A stretch of DNA of 64,000 bases. Origin: Gellertiella hungarica (GTDB lineage Bacteria; Pseudomonadota; Alphaproteobacteria; Rhizobiales; Rhizobiaceae). The stretch covers positions 239,124 through 303,123 of the forward strand of contig NZ_JACIEZ010000005.1 in assembly GCF_014197145.1 (NCBI RefSeq), in the 5' to 3' direction. The notes beneath the pieces were generated by a model. It was not told the DNA's origin. It did no database searches and saw only the letters and a program-made list of their open reading frames with translations. This document shows positions 46,113 through 55,130 of the stretch, piece after piece; the stretch's first letter is position 1; every line of letters starts with the position of its first letter. Made by a program: the position numbers and the translations under genes.

Positions 46113-46510
46113 CGAGCGAAAAATCCAGGCTCAGGTTCTTTCTGGACGAGGGCGTCCCCGATAGTGTCGGAAGGAAATGTTCCGACGCGGGCCATGACGT
46201 CATCTATTTGCGCGAGAGCATTGCAACCGGTTCTCCGGACGAGCTCGTATGCGTGGCGGCAGAGAAAAATCAGGCCATACTGGTTGCCTGCGATGGGGAC
46301 ATGAAGCAGCTGGTCAAGAAATTCGGCATTGGAAACGGCCGGTTCAGGAAGCTCAGCCTGGTAAAACTGTCGGTGAACTCGCCCTCCGCTGCCCCGAGGA
46401 TGGAGCAGGCCATGTCCCTCATCGAGCATGAATGGGACATCAGCACCACGAAAGCGGCACGGCGGGTCTACATTGAAATCGGCGACCGCGTGATCAGGAC
46501 CTTCAGGTAA
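46109..46510 (+). CDS. DUF5615 PIN-like toxin
   Basis: Toxin of a DUF433/DUF5615 toxin-antitoxin pair, 133 residues. DUF5615 proteins have a PIN-like nuclease fold. The sequence has FFLDEGVPDSVGRKCSDAGHDV with the first acidic residues, then SIATGSPDELVCVAAEKNQAILVACDGDMK with the second acidic group. Start is GTG, overlapping the antitoxin stop as GTGA, so translation is coupled. The toxin frame is intact while the antitoxin is broken in this sequence. Confidence 0.82.
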   Translation: MTSEKSRLRFFLDEGVPDSVGRKCSDAGHDVIYLRESIATGSPDELVCVAAEKNQAILVACDGDMKQLVKKFGIGNGRFRKLSLVKLSVNSPSAAPRMEQAMSLIEHEWDISTTKAARRVYIEIGDRVIRTFR

Positions 46511-46617
46511 CCGTAGCCACGGATAACCGCACTCTTGTCGGCTGCCGTTTCAGGTGGATCTCACGCTCCGGGCGGTCCGGCAATCCCGCCCCTCCCCCGG
46601 CGGCAAGCAAGCCCCCG

Positions 46618-46962
46618 CTACTCCCCTTCGTCCACCGCGATGTAGCGGGTGAGGTCGTCGGTTTCGGCTTCGATGAGCCAGAGGTCGGGATCGAAGCGCA
46701 GTTCGCGGGCGACGAGGGCGTCGACATCCTCGGGCCCGGCGCCGGAGAGGCGTTTCTCGAAGCGGCGGTCGCCGGCCTCGCCGGCTTCGAAGACCGCCTG
46801 CGGCGCGGGTCCGTAGAGGGTCACGCTGCCGTCCCGGTGGCGCTCCTTCAGGAAGAGGGCGCCGGCTTCCGGGGCACCCTTCCTTTCCACGGCCGCAAAG
46901 CCGCCATCGGCGAAGATGCGGCGGGTCAGCGCCGCGGCGAAGAATTCGGTGGTGACGCGCAT
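46618..46962 (-). CDS. DUF1491 family protein
   Basis: A 114-residue alphaproteobacterial protein of the DUF1491 family. It begins RVTTEFFAAALTRRIFADGG and contains AGALFLKERHRDGSVTLYGP and RELRFDPDLWLIEAETDD, all typical. The ATG at 46962 is favoured. Cytoplasmic, function unknown. It lies 40 bp downstream of sufE and is probably in one operon with it. Confidence 0.85.
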   Translation of the reverse strand: MRVTTEFFAAALTRRIFADGGFAAVERKGAPEAGALFLKERHRDGSVTLYGPAPQAVFEAGEAGDRRFEKRLSGAGPEDVDALVARELRFDPDLWLIEAETDDLTRYIAVDEGE

Positions 46963-47002
46963 GGCCTGGCCTCCCCTGCGGCTGGTTGCCGGCGCTTTCC
47001 GC

Positions 47003-47416
47003 TCAGGCGCGGCGGCGGGCATCCTCGCGAATGCGGTTGATCATCGAGCGCAGCCCGTTTGCCCGCTGGGCCGAGAGATGCTCGATGAGGCCGATCTTCG
47101 AGAAGAGCTCGGAGGCATCGAGAGCCGCGATCTCGGAGGCATGCCGGCCGTCATAGGCGGCGAGCACGATGGCGACGAGGCCGCGCACGATATGGGCGTC
47201 GCTGTCGCCCCTGAGATGCAGCACGGGATCGGCCCCTGCTTCCGCCTCGCTCACCACCCAGACCTGGCTGGCGCAGCCCTGCACCTTGTTTTCCGCCGTC
47301 TTCAGCGCATCCGGCAGGTCGGGCAGCGCCTTGCCGAGCTCGATCACGTAGCGGTAGCGGTCTTCCCAGTCGTCGAGATAGGCGAAGTCGTCGATGATCT
47401 GGTCGATGGTGGCCAT
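47003..47416 (-). CDS. sufE: SufE-type sulfur acceptor
   Basis: Sulfur-transfer partner of the SufS cysteine desulfurase in iron-sulfur cluster assembly. The 137 residues carry the active Cys in NKVQGCASQVWVV and the family text WEDRYRYVIELGKALP and LFSKIGLIEHLSAQRANGLRSM. Full length. The start is the ATG before ATIDQIIDDF. No other suf gene adjoins it, which is usual for this stand-alone sufE in rhizobia. Confidence 0.92.
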   Translation of the reverse strand: MATIDQIIDDFAYLDDWEDRYRYVIELGKALPDLPDALKTAENKVQGCASQVWVVSEAEAGADPVLHLRGDSDAHIVRGLVAIVLAAYDGRHASEIAALDASELFSKIGLIEHLSAQRANGLRSMINRIREDARRRA

Positions 47417-47502
47417 GGCAGAAGCATTCCCGTGATGTGACGTGTCCCCGATATAGGGGAAGCAACCCCGCTTGAACAGCAAGCGCCTTGCCGCATCCCA
47501 AC

Positions 47503-47545
47503 AAAAAAAGACCGCGAAACGCACCTTTCGGGGCAGGTTTCGCGG
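47503..47545 (-). terminator. Rho-independent terminator, minus strand
   Basis: On the minus strand CCGCGAAAC (47537-47545) pairs with GTTTCGCGG (47512-47520), followed by TCTTTTTTTG. It lies about 170 bp past the DUF5330 stop. The pyrimidine-rich stretch between is either a long 3' UTR or a separate small RNA. Confidence 0.9.
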
Positions 47546-47716
47546 TGCGCAACAACGGTGTCGCAGGCTACAGGGCAGGCACTCGAACCGGGGCCGGAGC
47601 GCCGGGGACCACGCCCGCGCCGCCCTTTCGGAAGAAGGAAACGGGGACGCGGGAAGGGAAGGAAAATGCGGGGGCAGCCAAGGGACAGAAGCTACCCCCG
47701 CCAGGGAAAGGAAAAC

Positions 47717-48247
47717 TCAGCTCTCCGGATAGGGCCGCGGCAGCGGCACCGGCACCCGGGCGGGCAGGCCGCCCGTCACCACCTTGTCGGTGACCGGCGG
47801 ACGATAGGGCTGCGGCTTGTGGCCGGCAGGCAGGCCCGGCATCGGCTGGAAGGCGACGCCGCCCTCGACGGCCTCTGCGGCATCCTTCTCGGCACCGGCG
47901 GCCAGAAGCGGCTTTTCCGGGCGAAGGGCAGCGGTCTTCTCGCCGGAGGGAGCGGCCTTGCCGGGCTCGTCGGCAAATTTCTCGTTCAGATATTCATAGG
48001 CGACGAAGGCGCCTTCCTTGGCCCGGTAGCCGAGCGCGGTGAAGGTCTTGGCCCCCTTCTCGCAGACATCGGGCTTTTCGGTGCACAGGCCGGACAGATA
48101 GGTGTAGGCGCCGGTCACCGCGGTGAAGGCATCGGCCATTTCCACCGGCGGAGCATTGGCCAGGCGCGAGGCGCTGCCCGCATTGAAGAGCGGCAACAGC
48201 ACGAGCACCAGCGAAAACCAGAAGCTGCCCTTGATCAACCACCACAT
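47717..48247 (-). CDS. DUF5330 family membrane-anchored protein
   Basis: A 176-residue protein with an N-terminal transmembrane anchor (MWWLIKGSFWFSLVLVLLPL) and a helical periplasmic region. The region carries VTGAYTYLSGLCTEKPDVCEKG with two cysteines, and a Pro/Ala-rich C-terminus ends RVPVPLPRPYPES. This matches the DUF5330 pattern of rhizobial proteins. Start chosen at the ATG preceded by GGGA. It diverges from the histidine kinase gene. Function unknown. Confidence 0.75.
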   Translation of the reverse strand: MWWLIKGSFWFSLVLVLLPLFNAGSASRLANAPPVEMADAFTAVTGAYTYLSGLCTEKPDVCEKGAKTFTALGYRAKEGAFVAYEYLNEKFADEPGKAAPSGEKTAALRPEKPLLAAGAEKDAAEAVEGGVAFQPMPGLPAGHKPQPYRPPVTDKVVTGGLPARVPVPLPRPYPES

Positions 48248-48390
48248 CGCATTCGTCCCTGTTCGTTCTTTTCTCTCCGGTCTTGGCGCCGGATGAGACG
48301 GAGGCTTTGCCCCGCTGACGGTTCGGACCCTAGAGCCGAGGTCGAAACAGGGCCTTTCGCCGTTGCCGTGCATTCGCGTAAAATCTTACT

Positions 48391-48451
48391 CAAATGCCGT
48401 CATTTCAGCATTTGAATCGAAATTGAATGGCATTTTAACGGCAGCCGTTAA
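48391..48451. promoter_or_regulatory. Palindromes between DUF5330 and the histidine kinase
   Basis: CAAATGC (48391-48397) and GCATTTG (48408-48414) form an inverted repeat. A perfect 17-bp palindrome, TTAACGGCAGCCGTTAA, lies at 48435-48451. The TTAA half-sites recall CtrA boxes but the spacing is 9, not 7. A CtrA-like TTAACCAC also occurs near 48561. Confidence 0.4.
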
Positions 48452-48715
48452 GGATATGGGCGGGGGGCCGGCCGAAAAGCCCGGGAAACGTGGAGAAGCG
48501 GCTTGCCGCAAGTCTTAACGTCCATCGAAAATATTAGGTAAATCCGTCGCTTACGCCCCGTTAACCACGAATCCCGAAGGCGGGCGAAACCGTCCCGAAA
48601 AGGGAATTTGGCAGGCATTTGCCACAGTCGGGACAACGCCTTTTTATCCTTTCCTTAAGCCGCCCCCGCCTAAAATCGAACCATCCAAGGATCAAGCCTT
48701 GAAGGGTTCTGTTAG

Positions 48716-50290
48716 TTGCGCGTCTTCGAAACCATCCGCGGCAAAGCGGGCGATGTAGCCCGCTCCACCGCCGGCCGCTGGGCCGACCACTGGCTTGCCG
48801 CCACCGGCGGCACGGAGGATTCGCGCGACCACGAACGGGCGCTGATGGCTTCCGCCGCCGGTGTTGCCGGCGTGGCCTTCGTGACGCTTGCCCCCCTCTC
48901 CTTCCTGATGCTTTCGCCGTCGGTGGCGCTGCCCTCGGCCGTTGCCGCCTCTGCCGCCGCCTTTCTCGTCAGCGCCACCGCCGCGATCGGCCGGGCACGG
49001 GCGCTTGCGCCGGCGGCAGCCGAACGGAGCCAGATGGCAGCGGAGGCGGAATTCCTGGCCGCCAGCCGCTTCTGCCCCGGCCTCGTGCTGGTCATGGACG
49101 GCCAGGGCCAGGTGCTGGCGACCGGCGGGCGCGACCGCGACACGCTGCTCGCCCGCATGGCCGATCCGCTCGGCCGCGGCTTTACCGAACAGGTGCATGT
49201 CTCCGACCGCATCGCCTATCTGACCGCGCTCGATCGGCTGCGACAGGGCGAGGCATCGGCCCGCGTCGACGTGCGGCTGGAGCCGCCGCTGGCGGTGCGG
49301 GCGCGCGACGGCCAGTTTGCCCCCGTCCGGCTGGATTTCACCGCCGACTGGGCCACCGACGGCAGCCTTTCGCGCATCCTCTGCCAGCTGACCGACAGCA
49401 GCGAGGAGGCGCTTCTGCGCAGCGAGGCGCAGGCAAAGACCGCCGAGGCGGAAAACGCCAACGAATTGAAGAGCCGCTTCCTTGCCGCCGTCAGCCACGA
49501 GCTGCGCACGCCGCTGAACGCCATCCTCGGCTTTTCCGACATCCTGCTCGGCGAATATTTCGGCAAGCTCGCCGATGACCGCCAGCGCGAATATGTGGGC
49601 CTCATCCGCCAGTCGGGCGCGCATCTGCTTTCGGTCGTCAACACCATGCTCGACATGTCGAAGATCGAGGCCGGGCGCTACGAGCTGATGATGGAGCCCT
49701 TCCTCGCCTCCGAGCCGATCCGGGTGTGCGAGGAAATGCTGGGTCTCCAGGCGCGCGAGAAGGGCCTGACGCTGACGAGCCGCATCCAGCGCGACATCGG
49801 CGAGGTGGTTGCCGACCGCCGGGCGCTGAGCCAGGTGCTGATCAACCTCGTCGGCAACGCCATCAAGTTCACCGACCGGGGCGGCGTGGTGTCCATCGAC
49901 GCGGTGCGCGAGGACGGCCTGCTGACGATCACCGTTTCCGATACGGGCATCGGGATTGCGGAGGACAAGCTGGACCTCATCGGCCAGCCCTTCCGCCAGA
50001 TCCAGAATGCCTATACCCGCCATTACGAAGGCACCGGCCTTGGCCTTTCGCTGGTCAAGGGGCTGGTGCGCCTGCATGGCGGCAGCTTCTCCATCCGCAG
50101 CCGTCCCGGCGAAGGCACCGTCATCACGGTCTGCCTGCCCGACGACGGCTCCGGCGCCGCCGGCGCTCATGATGAGCCGGAAGGCGACAGGCCCGTGGAA
50201 TTTCCGCCGCGTCTCGGCACGGCGCGGAAGGCTGCGGCAGACACTCACGAGGGCATGAGCCATGGCACCCCGAAAGCCCAGAGCGCCTGA
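48716..50290 (+). CDS. Membrane sensor histidine kinase, DivJ/PleC-like
   Basis: A 524-residue kinase. Two transmembrane helices (about 45-68 and 72-92) are followed by a PAS-like domain (about 105-235) and a HisKA box, FLAAVSHELRTPLNAILGFSDIL. The ATPase domain has VLINLVGNAIKFTDRGG, VSDTGIGI and GTGLGLSLVKGLV. The phospho-acceptor region is of the type seen in DivJ and PleC cell-cycle kinases. Start codon is TTG at 48716, with GAAGGG upstream; an ATG at 48845 is an alternative. The following gene overlaps by 29 bp. Confidence 0.88.
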   Translation: MRVFETIRGKAGDVARSTAGRWADHWLAATGGTEDSRDHERALMASAAGVAGVAFVTLAPLSFLMLSPSVALPSAVAASAAAFLVSATAAIGRARALAPAAAERSQMAAEAEFLAASRFCPGLVLVMDGQGQVLATGGRDRDTLLARMADPLGRGFTEQVHVSDRIAYLTALDRLRQGEASARVDVRLEPPLAVRARDGQFAPVRLDFTADWATDGSLSRILCQLTDSSEEALLRSEAQAKTAEAENANELKSRFLAAVSHELRTPLNAILGFSDILLGEYFGKLADDRQREYVGLIRQSGAHLLSVVNTMLDMSKIEAGRYELMMEPFLASEPIRVCEEMLGLQAREKGLTLTSRIQRDIGEVVADRRALSQVLINLVGNAIKFTDRGGVVSIDAVREDGLLTITVSDTGIGIAEDKLDLIGQPFRQIQNAYTRHYEGTGLGLSLVKGLVRLHGGSFSIRSRPGEGTVITVCLPDDGSGAAGAHDEPEGDRPVEFPPRLGTARKAAADTHEGMSHGTPKAQSA

Positions 50291-51383
50291 GAAGAAGGCG
50301 CCCCGGCCGGTTCTCCTCCGGCTTCTTTCCACCACCGCGCTGTGGCTGGGGCTCGGCGCGCGCGGCCTTGGCCGCCAGGCGATGCGCCACCCCGGACCCG
50401 CGCTCGCCACGACGCTGTTTCTCGGCGTCTTCGGCACCATTGCCGCCAATGCGCTGTGGTACCAGCCGCACCGGCTGACCAGCCCCTTCTTCGCCACCCG
50501 CGATTTCAGCCGCTTCGATGCGCTGCCCGGCCTGCGCAAGGCGACGCCGCCCACCGATGTCACCACCTTCCGGATCGAGCGGCAGGACACCGTGGTCGTC
50601 GAGGGCGAAGGCCCGGTTTCCGCCTCCGGCGAGGCCGTCACGCCCGGTGCGGATGCGGACGAGACCGCCTCGATCATCCGCTCATCCGCCGCCCTTCCCG
50701 CAGGCCCCGAGGCATCCGCCACCGGGCCGGACCAGCCGGAAAACGTCGCGCTGGCGGTGGCGGTCCAGCAGGCGCTCATCCGCCGCGGACTTTACAACGG
50801 CACGCCGGACGGGGTGATCGGCCCGCGCACCACGGCGGCGATCCTGTTCTTCCAGCAGACCGAGGGCCTGCGGGAAACGGGCGCGGTGACCGAGGAACTG
50901 CTGAAGCAGCTTTCCGACGGCGCGCCGCCCGCCGAAACCACCGCCGCGATCAACAATCCCGCAACGGCGCCCGCCGCGGAACCGGCGGAAGGTGAGGACC
51001 CGGTCGCCGCCGCCATCCGCTCCGCGCCCGTTCCCGCGCCGCGCCCCGGCAAGGCCGGCGCCGCCGGTCATGCCGCAGGACAGGTGGTGAAGGCCAGCGC
51101 CGAGAGCGACGATCTGGCCGGCATCATCCGCTCCGCCGACGGCGCAGGCGCAGCCGCCAGACCCGGCAAGGGCGCCGGCGCCCTGCCCGCCGATCCCGAG
51201 ATCGTGCGGCAGATCCAGGCGGGTCTTGCCCGCATGTCCTATCCGAACGTGGACCCGGATGGCGTTGCCGGTCCCGGCACGCGGCAGGCGATCCGCCAGT
51301 TCCAGAAATATTACCGCCTGCCGGTGACCGGCGAGCCCTCGCCGGAGGTTCTGGCAAAGCTGAAGGAAATCGGCGCCGTCTGA
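50262..51383 (+). CDS. Membrane-anchored peptidoglycan-binding protein
   Basis: A 373-residue envelope protein. A basic Pro-rich N-terminus and a transmembrane helix (about 45-65) are followed by a periplasmic part with two peptidoglycan-binding_1 domains. The first is about 160-215 (ALIRRGLYNGTPDGVIGPRTTAAILFFQ) and the second about 305-370 (YPNVDPDGVAGPGTRQAIRQFQ); both are read as positions. An Ala/Pro-rich linker joins them. The start overlaps the kinase gene, suggesting the two products act together at the cell wall. Confidence 0.87.
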   Translation: MAPRKPRAPEKKAPRPVLLRLLSTTALWLGLGARGLGRQAMRHPGPALATTLFLGVFGTIAANALWYQPHRLTSPFFATRDFSRFDALPGLRKATPPTDVTTFRIERQDTVVVEGEGPVSASGEAVTPGADADETASIIRSSAALPAGPEASATGPDQPENVALAVAVQQALIRRGLYNGTPDGVIGPRTTAAILFFQQTEGLRETGAVTEELLKQLSDGAPPAETTAAINNPATAPAAEPAEGEDPVAAAIRSAPVPAPRPGKAGAAGHAAGQVVKASAESDDLAGIIRSADGAGAAARPGKGAGALPADPEIVRQIQAGLARMSYPNVDPDGVAGPGTRQAIRQFQKYYRLPVTGEPSPEVLAKLKEIGAV

Positions 51384-51386
51384 GGG

Positions 51387-52193
51387 CTAGAGCCCGTAAT
51401 GGCGCGCCAGCAGCGACAGCGCCGTGCGCAGCATGAGCTTGGCCGAGCGCGCCGGCCACAGCCGCTCGCGCTCCACCTGCTCCAGCCCCTTGCCGAAACA
51501 GCAGACATCGAAGGCGACGCCCGACAGCTCCGGGCCGAGCGCATCGGCGGCGCGCGCCACCCGGGCCCGCGCATCCGCCTGGTGATCGGAAAGCTCCGCC
51601 TGGCCGCCGCGCGCGCCGCCTGCCCGGCCGGACAGCCGCGGCTCCCAGGAGGCGGTGACGCGCGGTTGCAGCCCGGCAAAGGTGAAATCGGCCGAAAGGC
51701 GCTCGCCGGCGGCAATCGCCTGCGCGTCGAACCAGGGTTCGCCCGCCTTGTCCTTCAGCAGCGCCAGCGCCCCGAGCGCGCTTTCGTGCCGGTTGACGAG
51801 GACGGCGGTTTCCTGCCCCTCGCCATCGCCGAGACGGGTGTTTTCCAGGCGCGCGTGCTGGGCAAGAAAGGCGGTTTCGCCGCCCGAGATCAGCCGCCTG
51901 AGCAGCGGCCGCGCAGGCGGCAGCGCCGTGAGCCGCCCCTTCTCCAGCATCAGAAGACCGCGCCGGATGCAGAGCGTCAGCAGCGCCCGTTCGACCCGCC
52001 GCCGCTCCGCGTCGCGGCGGAGCAGCACCTCGGCGCCCTCCCCCTCGACGAGAACCGGCCCCGGCAGGACGAAGGACAGGAGCCTGACCAGCCCGCGCGC
52101 GGGATCGCCAGCCCGGGACGCCCCCTTGCGGGGGGCGGGGCGCACGGGCTGAAGGCCTGCGGGCGCGGCTGCGGAACCATCAATCCTCTGCAT
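51387..52193 (-). CDS. DUF6456 family protein
   Basis: A 268-residue protein whose C-terminal half has the DUF6456 pattern: LISGGETAFLAQHARLENTRL-type text, GEPWFDAQAIAAGERLSADF and GLEQVERERLWPARSAKLML. The N-terminal half has a possible winged helix (RRRVERALLTLCIRRGLLML). It overlaps the upstream DnaA-C-like gene by 14 bp. The combination suggests a DNA-associated function, not established. Confidence 0.78.
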   Translation of the reverse strand: MQRIDGSAAAPAGLQPVRPAPRKGASRAGDPARGLVRLLSFVLPGPVLVEGEGAEVLLRRDAERRRVERALLTLCIRRGLLMLEKGRLTALPPARPLLRRLISGGETAFLAQHARLENTRLGDGEGQETAVLVNRHESALGALALLKDKAGEPWFDAQAIAAGERLSADFTFAGLQPRVTASWEPRLSGRAGGARGGQAELSDHQADARARVARAADALGPELSGVAFDVCCFGKGLEQVERERLWPARSAKLMLRTALSLLARHYGL

Positions 52194-52662
52194 CGAAATC
52201 GCCCTCCGCCGGCTCGAAGACGGCCACCGCGAGGCGCTCCACCGCGGCGACGAAATCGTCGTAAACAGGGTCGTCGCGCCGGTCCTCCACCACCGCGCAG
52301 GCATGGCGCACCGTGGTGCGGTCGCGGCCGAAGCCGTGCGCCACATCCACCTGCGGAATGCGCAGCGCCACATGGCAGACATAGATGGCGATCTGCCGCG
52401 CATGGCAGGCCGCCCGCCGGCGATCGGTGCGGAAGCGGATGCGGTCGCCGGTGACGGATATGAGTTCCGAGGCGATCTTGCCGACCGTGCGGCAGACGGG
52501 CCGGAGCGGCACCGCCGACGCCCCCGCGAAGGAGGCGCCATGGGCGAGAAGCGCCTCCGCCCCCGAAGACACCCGCCCGCGCCGCGCCCGCACACCGGCC
52601 AGCAGCACATGGGAAAGCATCGGCACCCGATCGGGATGGAAATAGGGATTGCTATGCGGCAT
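52180..52662 (-). CDS. DnaA-C-terminal-like helix-turn-helix protein
   Basis: A 160-residue protein containing a domain like the DNA-binding domain IV of DnaA (ACHARQIAIYVCHVALRIPQ, then VAHGFGRDRTTVRHACAVVED), without the ATPase domains. In DnaA this HTH reads DnaA boxes. The ATG at 52662 has AGGAGGG upstream. The start-codon region is complementary to a sequence about 80 nt upstream in the 5' region. Confidence 0.82.
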   Translation of the reverse strand: MPHSNPYFHPDRVPMLSHVLLAGVRARRGRVSSGAEALLAHGASFAGASAVPLRPVCRTVGKIASELISVTGDRIRFRTDRRRAACHARQIAIYVCHVALRIPQVDVAHGFGRDRTTVRHACAVVEDRRDDPVYDDFVAAVERLAVAVFEPAEGDFDAED

Positions 52663-53026
52663 GATGGAGTCCCTCCTGAACTGATTAGGAATAAATTCCA
52701 TAATCTTTCGGCAAAAGGAAACTGCAATAATTAGCTATGCCGCATAGCATCATTGTTTTCATTGGGATATTTTTTGATTGCGATGACAATGATTAGGTTT
52801 TAGGTCCTATTTTTAGCAGATCTTTAAATACAAACCACGCCGTCGGGTACTCCCCGCGATCTGCTGGCGCCCGCGGCGGGCCTTGCCTCCTTCTCTCTCG
52901 GCTTGCCTCGGATATCCCTCTGGGGGCGCGATCCCGGCCAGCATTGCAGATCATGGCACCGGACGGGGATGACACCGCACGGGAGGCCACGGGCCCGGGA
53001 TGATGCCCGCCCCCCCGAAATGCAGA
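52663..53026. other. AT-rich 5' region of the DnaA-C-like gene
   Basis: About 365 bp between mucR's terminator and the HTH gene. A 15-bp palindrome GCTATGCCGCATAGC lies at 52734-52748. Its minus-strand sequence is complementary over 13 nt (52737-52749) to the start-codon region (52650-52662). Nothing else is recognisable in the remainder. Confidence 0.55.
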
Positions 53027-53056
53027 AGGCCCCCGCCTTTCGGGCGAGGGCCTTGA
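53027..53056 (-). terminator. Probable terminator of mucR
   Basis: On the minus strand AAGGCCC/GGGCCTT with an inner CGCC/GGCG stem forms a strong hairpin about 20 bp after the mucR stop; the T-tract after it is interrupted. Confidence 0.6.
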
Positions 53057-53076
53057 TGGGACGGAAATGGCGGCGC

Positions 53077-53505
53077 TTACTTGCCGCGCTTGCGGCGCTG
53101 GCCGAGGCCCATTTCCTTGGCGAGGCGCGAGCGGGCTTCGGCATAGGCCGGGGCAACCATCGGATAGTCGCCGGGAAGCTCCCACTTGTCGCGATATTCT
53201 TCCGGAGAAAGGGAATGGTGGGTCATCAGGTGCCGCTTCAGCGACTTGAAGGACCCGCCGCATTCCAGGCAGGTGATCTGGTCGTCCTGAACGGACTTGC
53301 GGACGGATACGGCAGGCTTCTGCTTTTCCACCGGCTGGGCCACGGGCTGCGGCGCATGGGTGCTGTTCAGCGCGGCATGCACATCCGCAATCAGGTTCGG
53401 AAGGTCGGCCACCGGAACCACATGATTGCCCACATAGGCAGCGACGATTTCAGCGGTGAGTTCGACGAGCAATTCTTGATTGCCGCTTCCAGCATTCTCT
53501 ATCAT
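53077..53505 (-). CDS. mucR: MucR/Ros family zinc-finger regulator
   Basis: Global transcription regulator, 142 residues. The N-terminal oligomerisation region ([20 protein letters not shown]) leads to the Ros-type zinc finger [21 protein letters not shown] with its two Cys and two His, then [20 protein letters not shown]. MucR acts as an H-NS-like silencer of AT-rich promoters, with exopolysaccharide, motility and RTX genes among known targets in rhizobia. The AT-rich upstream region probably binds MucR itself. Confidence 0.94.
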   Translation of the reverse strand: MIENAGSGNQELLVELTAEIVAAYVGNHVVPVADLPNLIADVHAALNSTHAPQPVAQPVEKQKPAVSVRKSVQDDQITCLECGGSFKSLKRHLMTHHSLSPEEYRDKWELPGDYPMVAPAYAEARSRLAKEMGLGQRRKRGK

Positions 53506-53950
53506 TTTCTTCTTTTACCTTATGTCACGCCCCTTCCGGCCGCACCTTTCTGGCGCGTGCCGGCCCTCCATAGTCGTGCATGCGAGAACAACCGGTTCTG
53601 GAAACGTTTGGCAGCGGTGAGCCTACCCCTAAGCTCGCCGCCCTTGATATGCCCGGCGTCACCTTCTCCGGTGTATAAGGACCATTTCTCCCGTCCGGAA
53701 ACCATCGCAGAGCATCTTTCCGCCGAAAATGCCAAGCAATGAGACCAAAAAAAGGGCTCTGATACAGTCAACACAGACACACTATGTGTTTTTTGCGTAC
53801 CACCAATCAGCATAGAATCCAATAATAAAAATGGCCGGTAATATAGAAAAGCTTCCGGATTATAGGAAATCGCTATCAACAAAAAGCAATTACTGCCCGC
53901 GCCAGACGAAGATTCGGCTTTTTCAGCGCCGGGACCGCGCTTTTCACCCG
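53506..53950. other. AT-rich region upstream of mucR
   Basis: About 445 bp, AT-rich from 53740 to 53920, without a conserved ORF. It fits the long regulatory leader typical of mucR genes. TATAAT-like strings occur on the minus strand near 53865, but none pairs with a well-spaced -35, so I do not call a promoter. Confidence 0.6.
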
Positions 53951-54301
53951 TCACACTGGGGAATCGCCCTCGCCCTTGCGGTTGCGGTGGCGCAGCCGTG
54001 AGAGGTCCGGGCGGTTTCCGGTGACGATGAAGGCCCGCGCCAGAAGATGGGCCGAGACCGGCGAGGTGAGGATCAGGAAGAAGAAACCCGCCACCGCGCG
54101 CGCGGCAAGGCCCGCATCGCCGGTGTGGATGCCGGCGGCAATCAGCAGCAGCCCCGCCCCCACGGCGCCCGCCTTCGAGGCCGCATGCATGCGGGTGAAG
54201 AGATCCGGCAGGCGCAGAATGCCGATCGCCGCCGCCAGCGTAAAGAAGCTGCCGGCAAGGATGAGAAGCACGGTGGCGTAATCGAGGATCGCTGCGGTCA
54301 T
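53951..54301 (-). CDS. mrpG: Na+/H+ antiporter subunit G
   Basis: Smallest accessory part of the Mrp (Pha/Mnh) multi-subunit cation/proton antiporter, 116 residues. Three membrane helices and the MnhG signature [22 protein letters not shown] are present. ATGA overlap with mrpF. A charged tail ([15 protein letters not shown]) ends the last gene of the operon. Confidence 0.93.
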   Translation of the reverse strand: MTAAILDYATVLLILAGSFFTLAAAIGILRLPDLFTRMHAASKAGAVGAGLLLIAAGIHTGDAGLAARAVAGFFFLILTSPVSAHLLARAFIVTGNRPDLSRLRHRNRKGEGDSPV

Positions 54302-54645
54302 GCACGCCTCCGGCGCTGGCCGGGCCGGTTGGGCCGGGGCCGGTCTGGCGGCGTGTCGGGCAGCTTCCTGCCGGGCCGCGTGAGGATGAAGCGGGCGAAG
54401 GCGACCGTCGCCAGGAAGCCGACGAGGCCGAGCGCGATGGCGATGTCGATATAGAGGCTGTAGCCGGTCAGGATCGAGAAGACCGCCATGAAGCCGATGG
54501 CGATGGCGGTGAGCATGTCGAGTGCCAGCACCCGGTCGGCAAGCGTCGGCCCCCGCACCACGCGCCAGGCGGTGGCGGCAAGCGACAGCGCGAGCACCGG
54601 AAGCGCAATGGTGGCGGCAAGGGCGAGAAGGCTGGACGAGGACAT
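54298..54645 (-). CDS. mrpF: Na+/H+ antiporter subunit F
   Basis: Mrp subunit F, 115 residues with three predicted membrane helices. The family motif [24 protein letters not shown] is clear (positions about 54510-54580). The C-terminus is extended by a Pro/Arg-rich tail after FILTRPGRK. It starts within the end of mrpE and overlaps mrpG. Confidence 0.92.
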   Translation of the reverse strand: MSSSSLLALAATIALPVLALSLAATAWRVVRGPTLADRVLALDMLTAIAIGFMAVFSILTGYSLYIDIAIALGLVGFLATVAFARFILTRPGRKLPDTPPDRPRPNRPGQRRRRA

Positions 54646-55130
54646 CACCGGAACGTCTCCCTGATGGCGCGCTCGAAGCCGGAGCGGATATCCCGGCGCA
54701 CCGCATCGGGATCGTCCGCCTCCAGCGCATGGACGTAGAGCACGCGGCGGTCGTCGCTGATGTCGACGGTGAGCGTGCCCGGCGTCAGCGTGATGAGGTT
54801 CGCGAGAAGCGTCAGCTCCGCATCCCGCGTGAGCCCGACCGGCACGGCGACGATGCCGGGCTCGATGTCGAGGCGGGGCATCAGCACCAGCCGCGCCACC
54901 CGCCAGGCGGAGCGCAGGAGCTCGGCGAGGAAGAGCAGGAAAAGCTTCACCGCCCCGATGGGCCGGATGCGGAAATCGATCTCCGGCAACTGACCGCGCA
55001 GCACCAGCAGCGCGCCTGCCGAAACCGCAAGGCCGAGCAGGCTGTTGAGAAGCGTGAGGCTGCCGCTCAGCGCCAGCCAGAAGGCGGTGAGGATCAGCGC
55101 ATAGGCAATCGCACTGCGGGAGGGCATCAT
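54645..55130 (-). CDS. mrpE: Na+/H+ antiporter subunit E
   Basis: Mrp subunit E, 161 residues. N-terminal membrane helices (about 5-50) are followed by the conserved [21 protein letters not shown] and [18 protein letters not shown], then a cytoplasmic tail. Its start overlaps the mrpD stop and its end abuts mrpF. Subunit E is required for assembly of the complex. Confidence 0.93.
   Translation of the reverse strand: MMPSRSAIAYALILTAFWLALSGSLTLLNSLLGLAVSAGALLVLRGQLPEIDFRIRPIGAVKLFLLFLAELLRSAWRVARLVLMPRLDIEPGIVAVPVGLTRDAELTLLANLITLTPGTLTVDISDDRRVLYVHALEADDPDAVRRDIRSGFERAIRETFR

Noticed and set aside
47470..47600. Possible tRNA because of a GTTCGAG-like string near 47590 on the minus strand
   Set aside because: No acceptor stem or anticodon arm can be folded around it; the strong hairpin there is a terminator.
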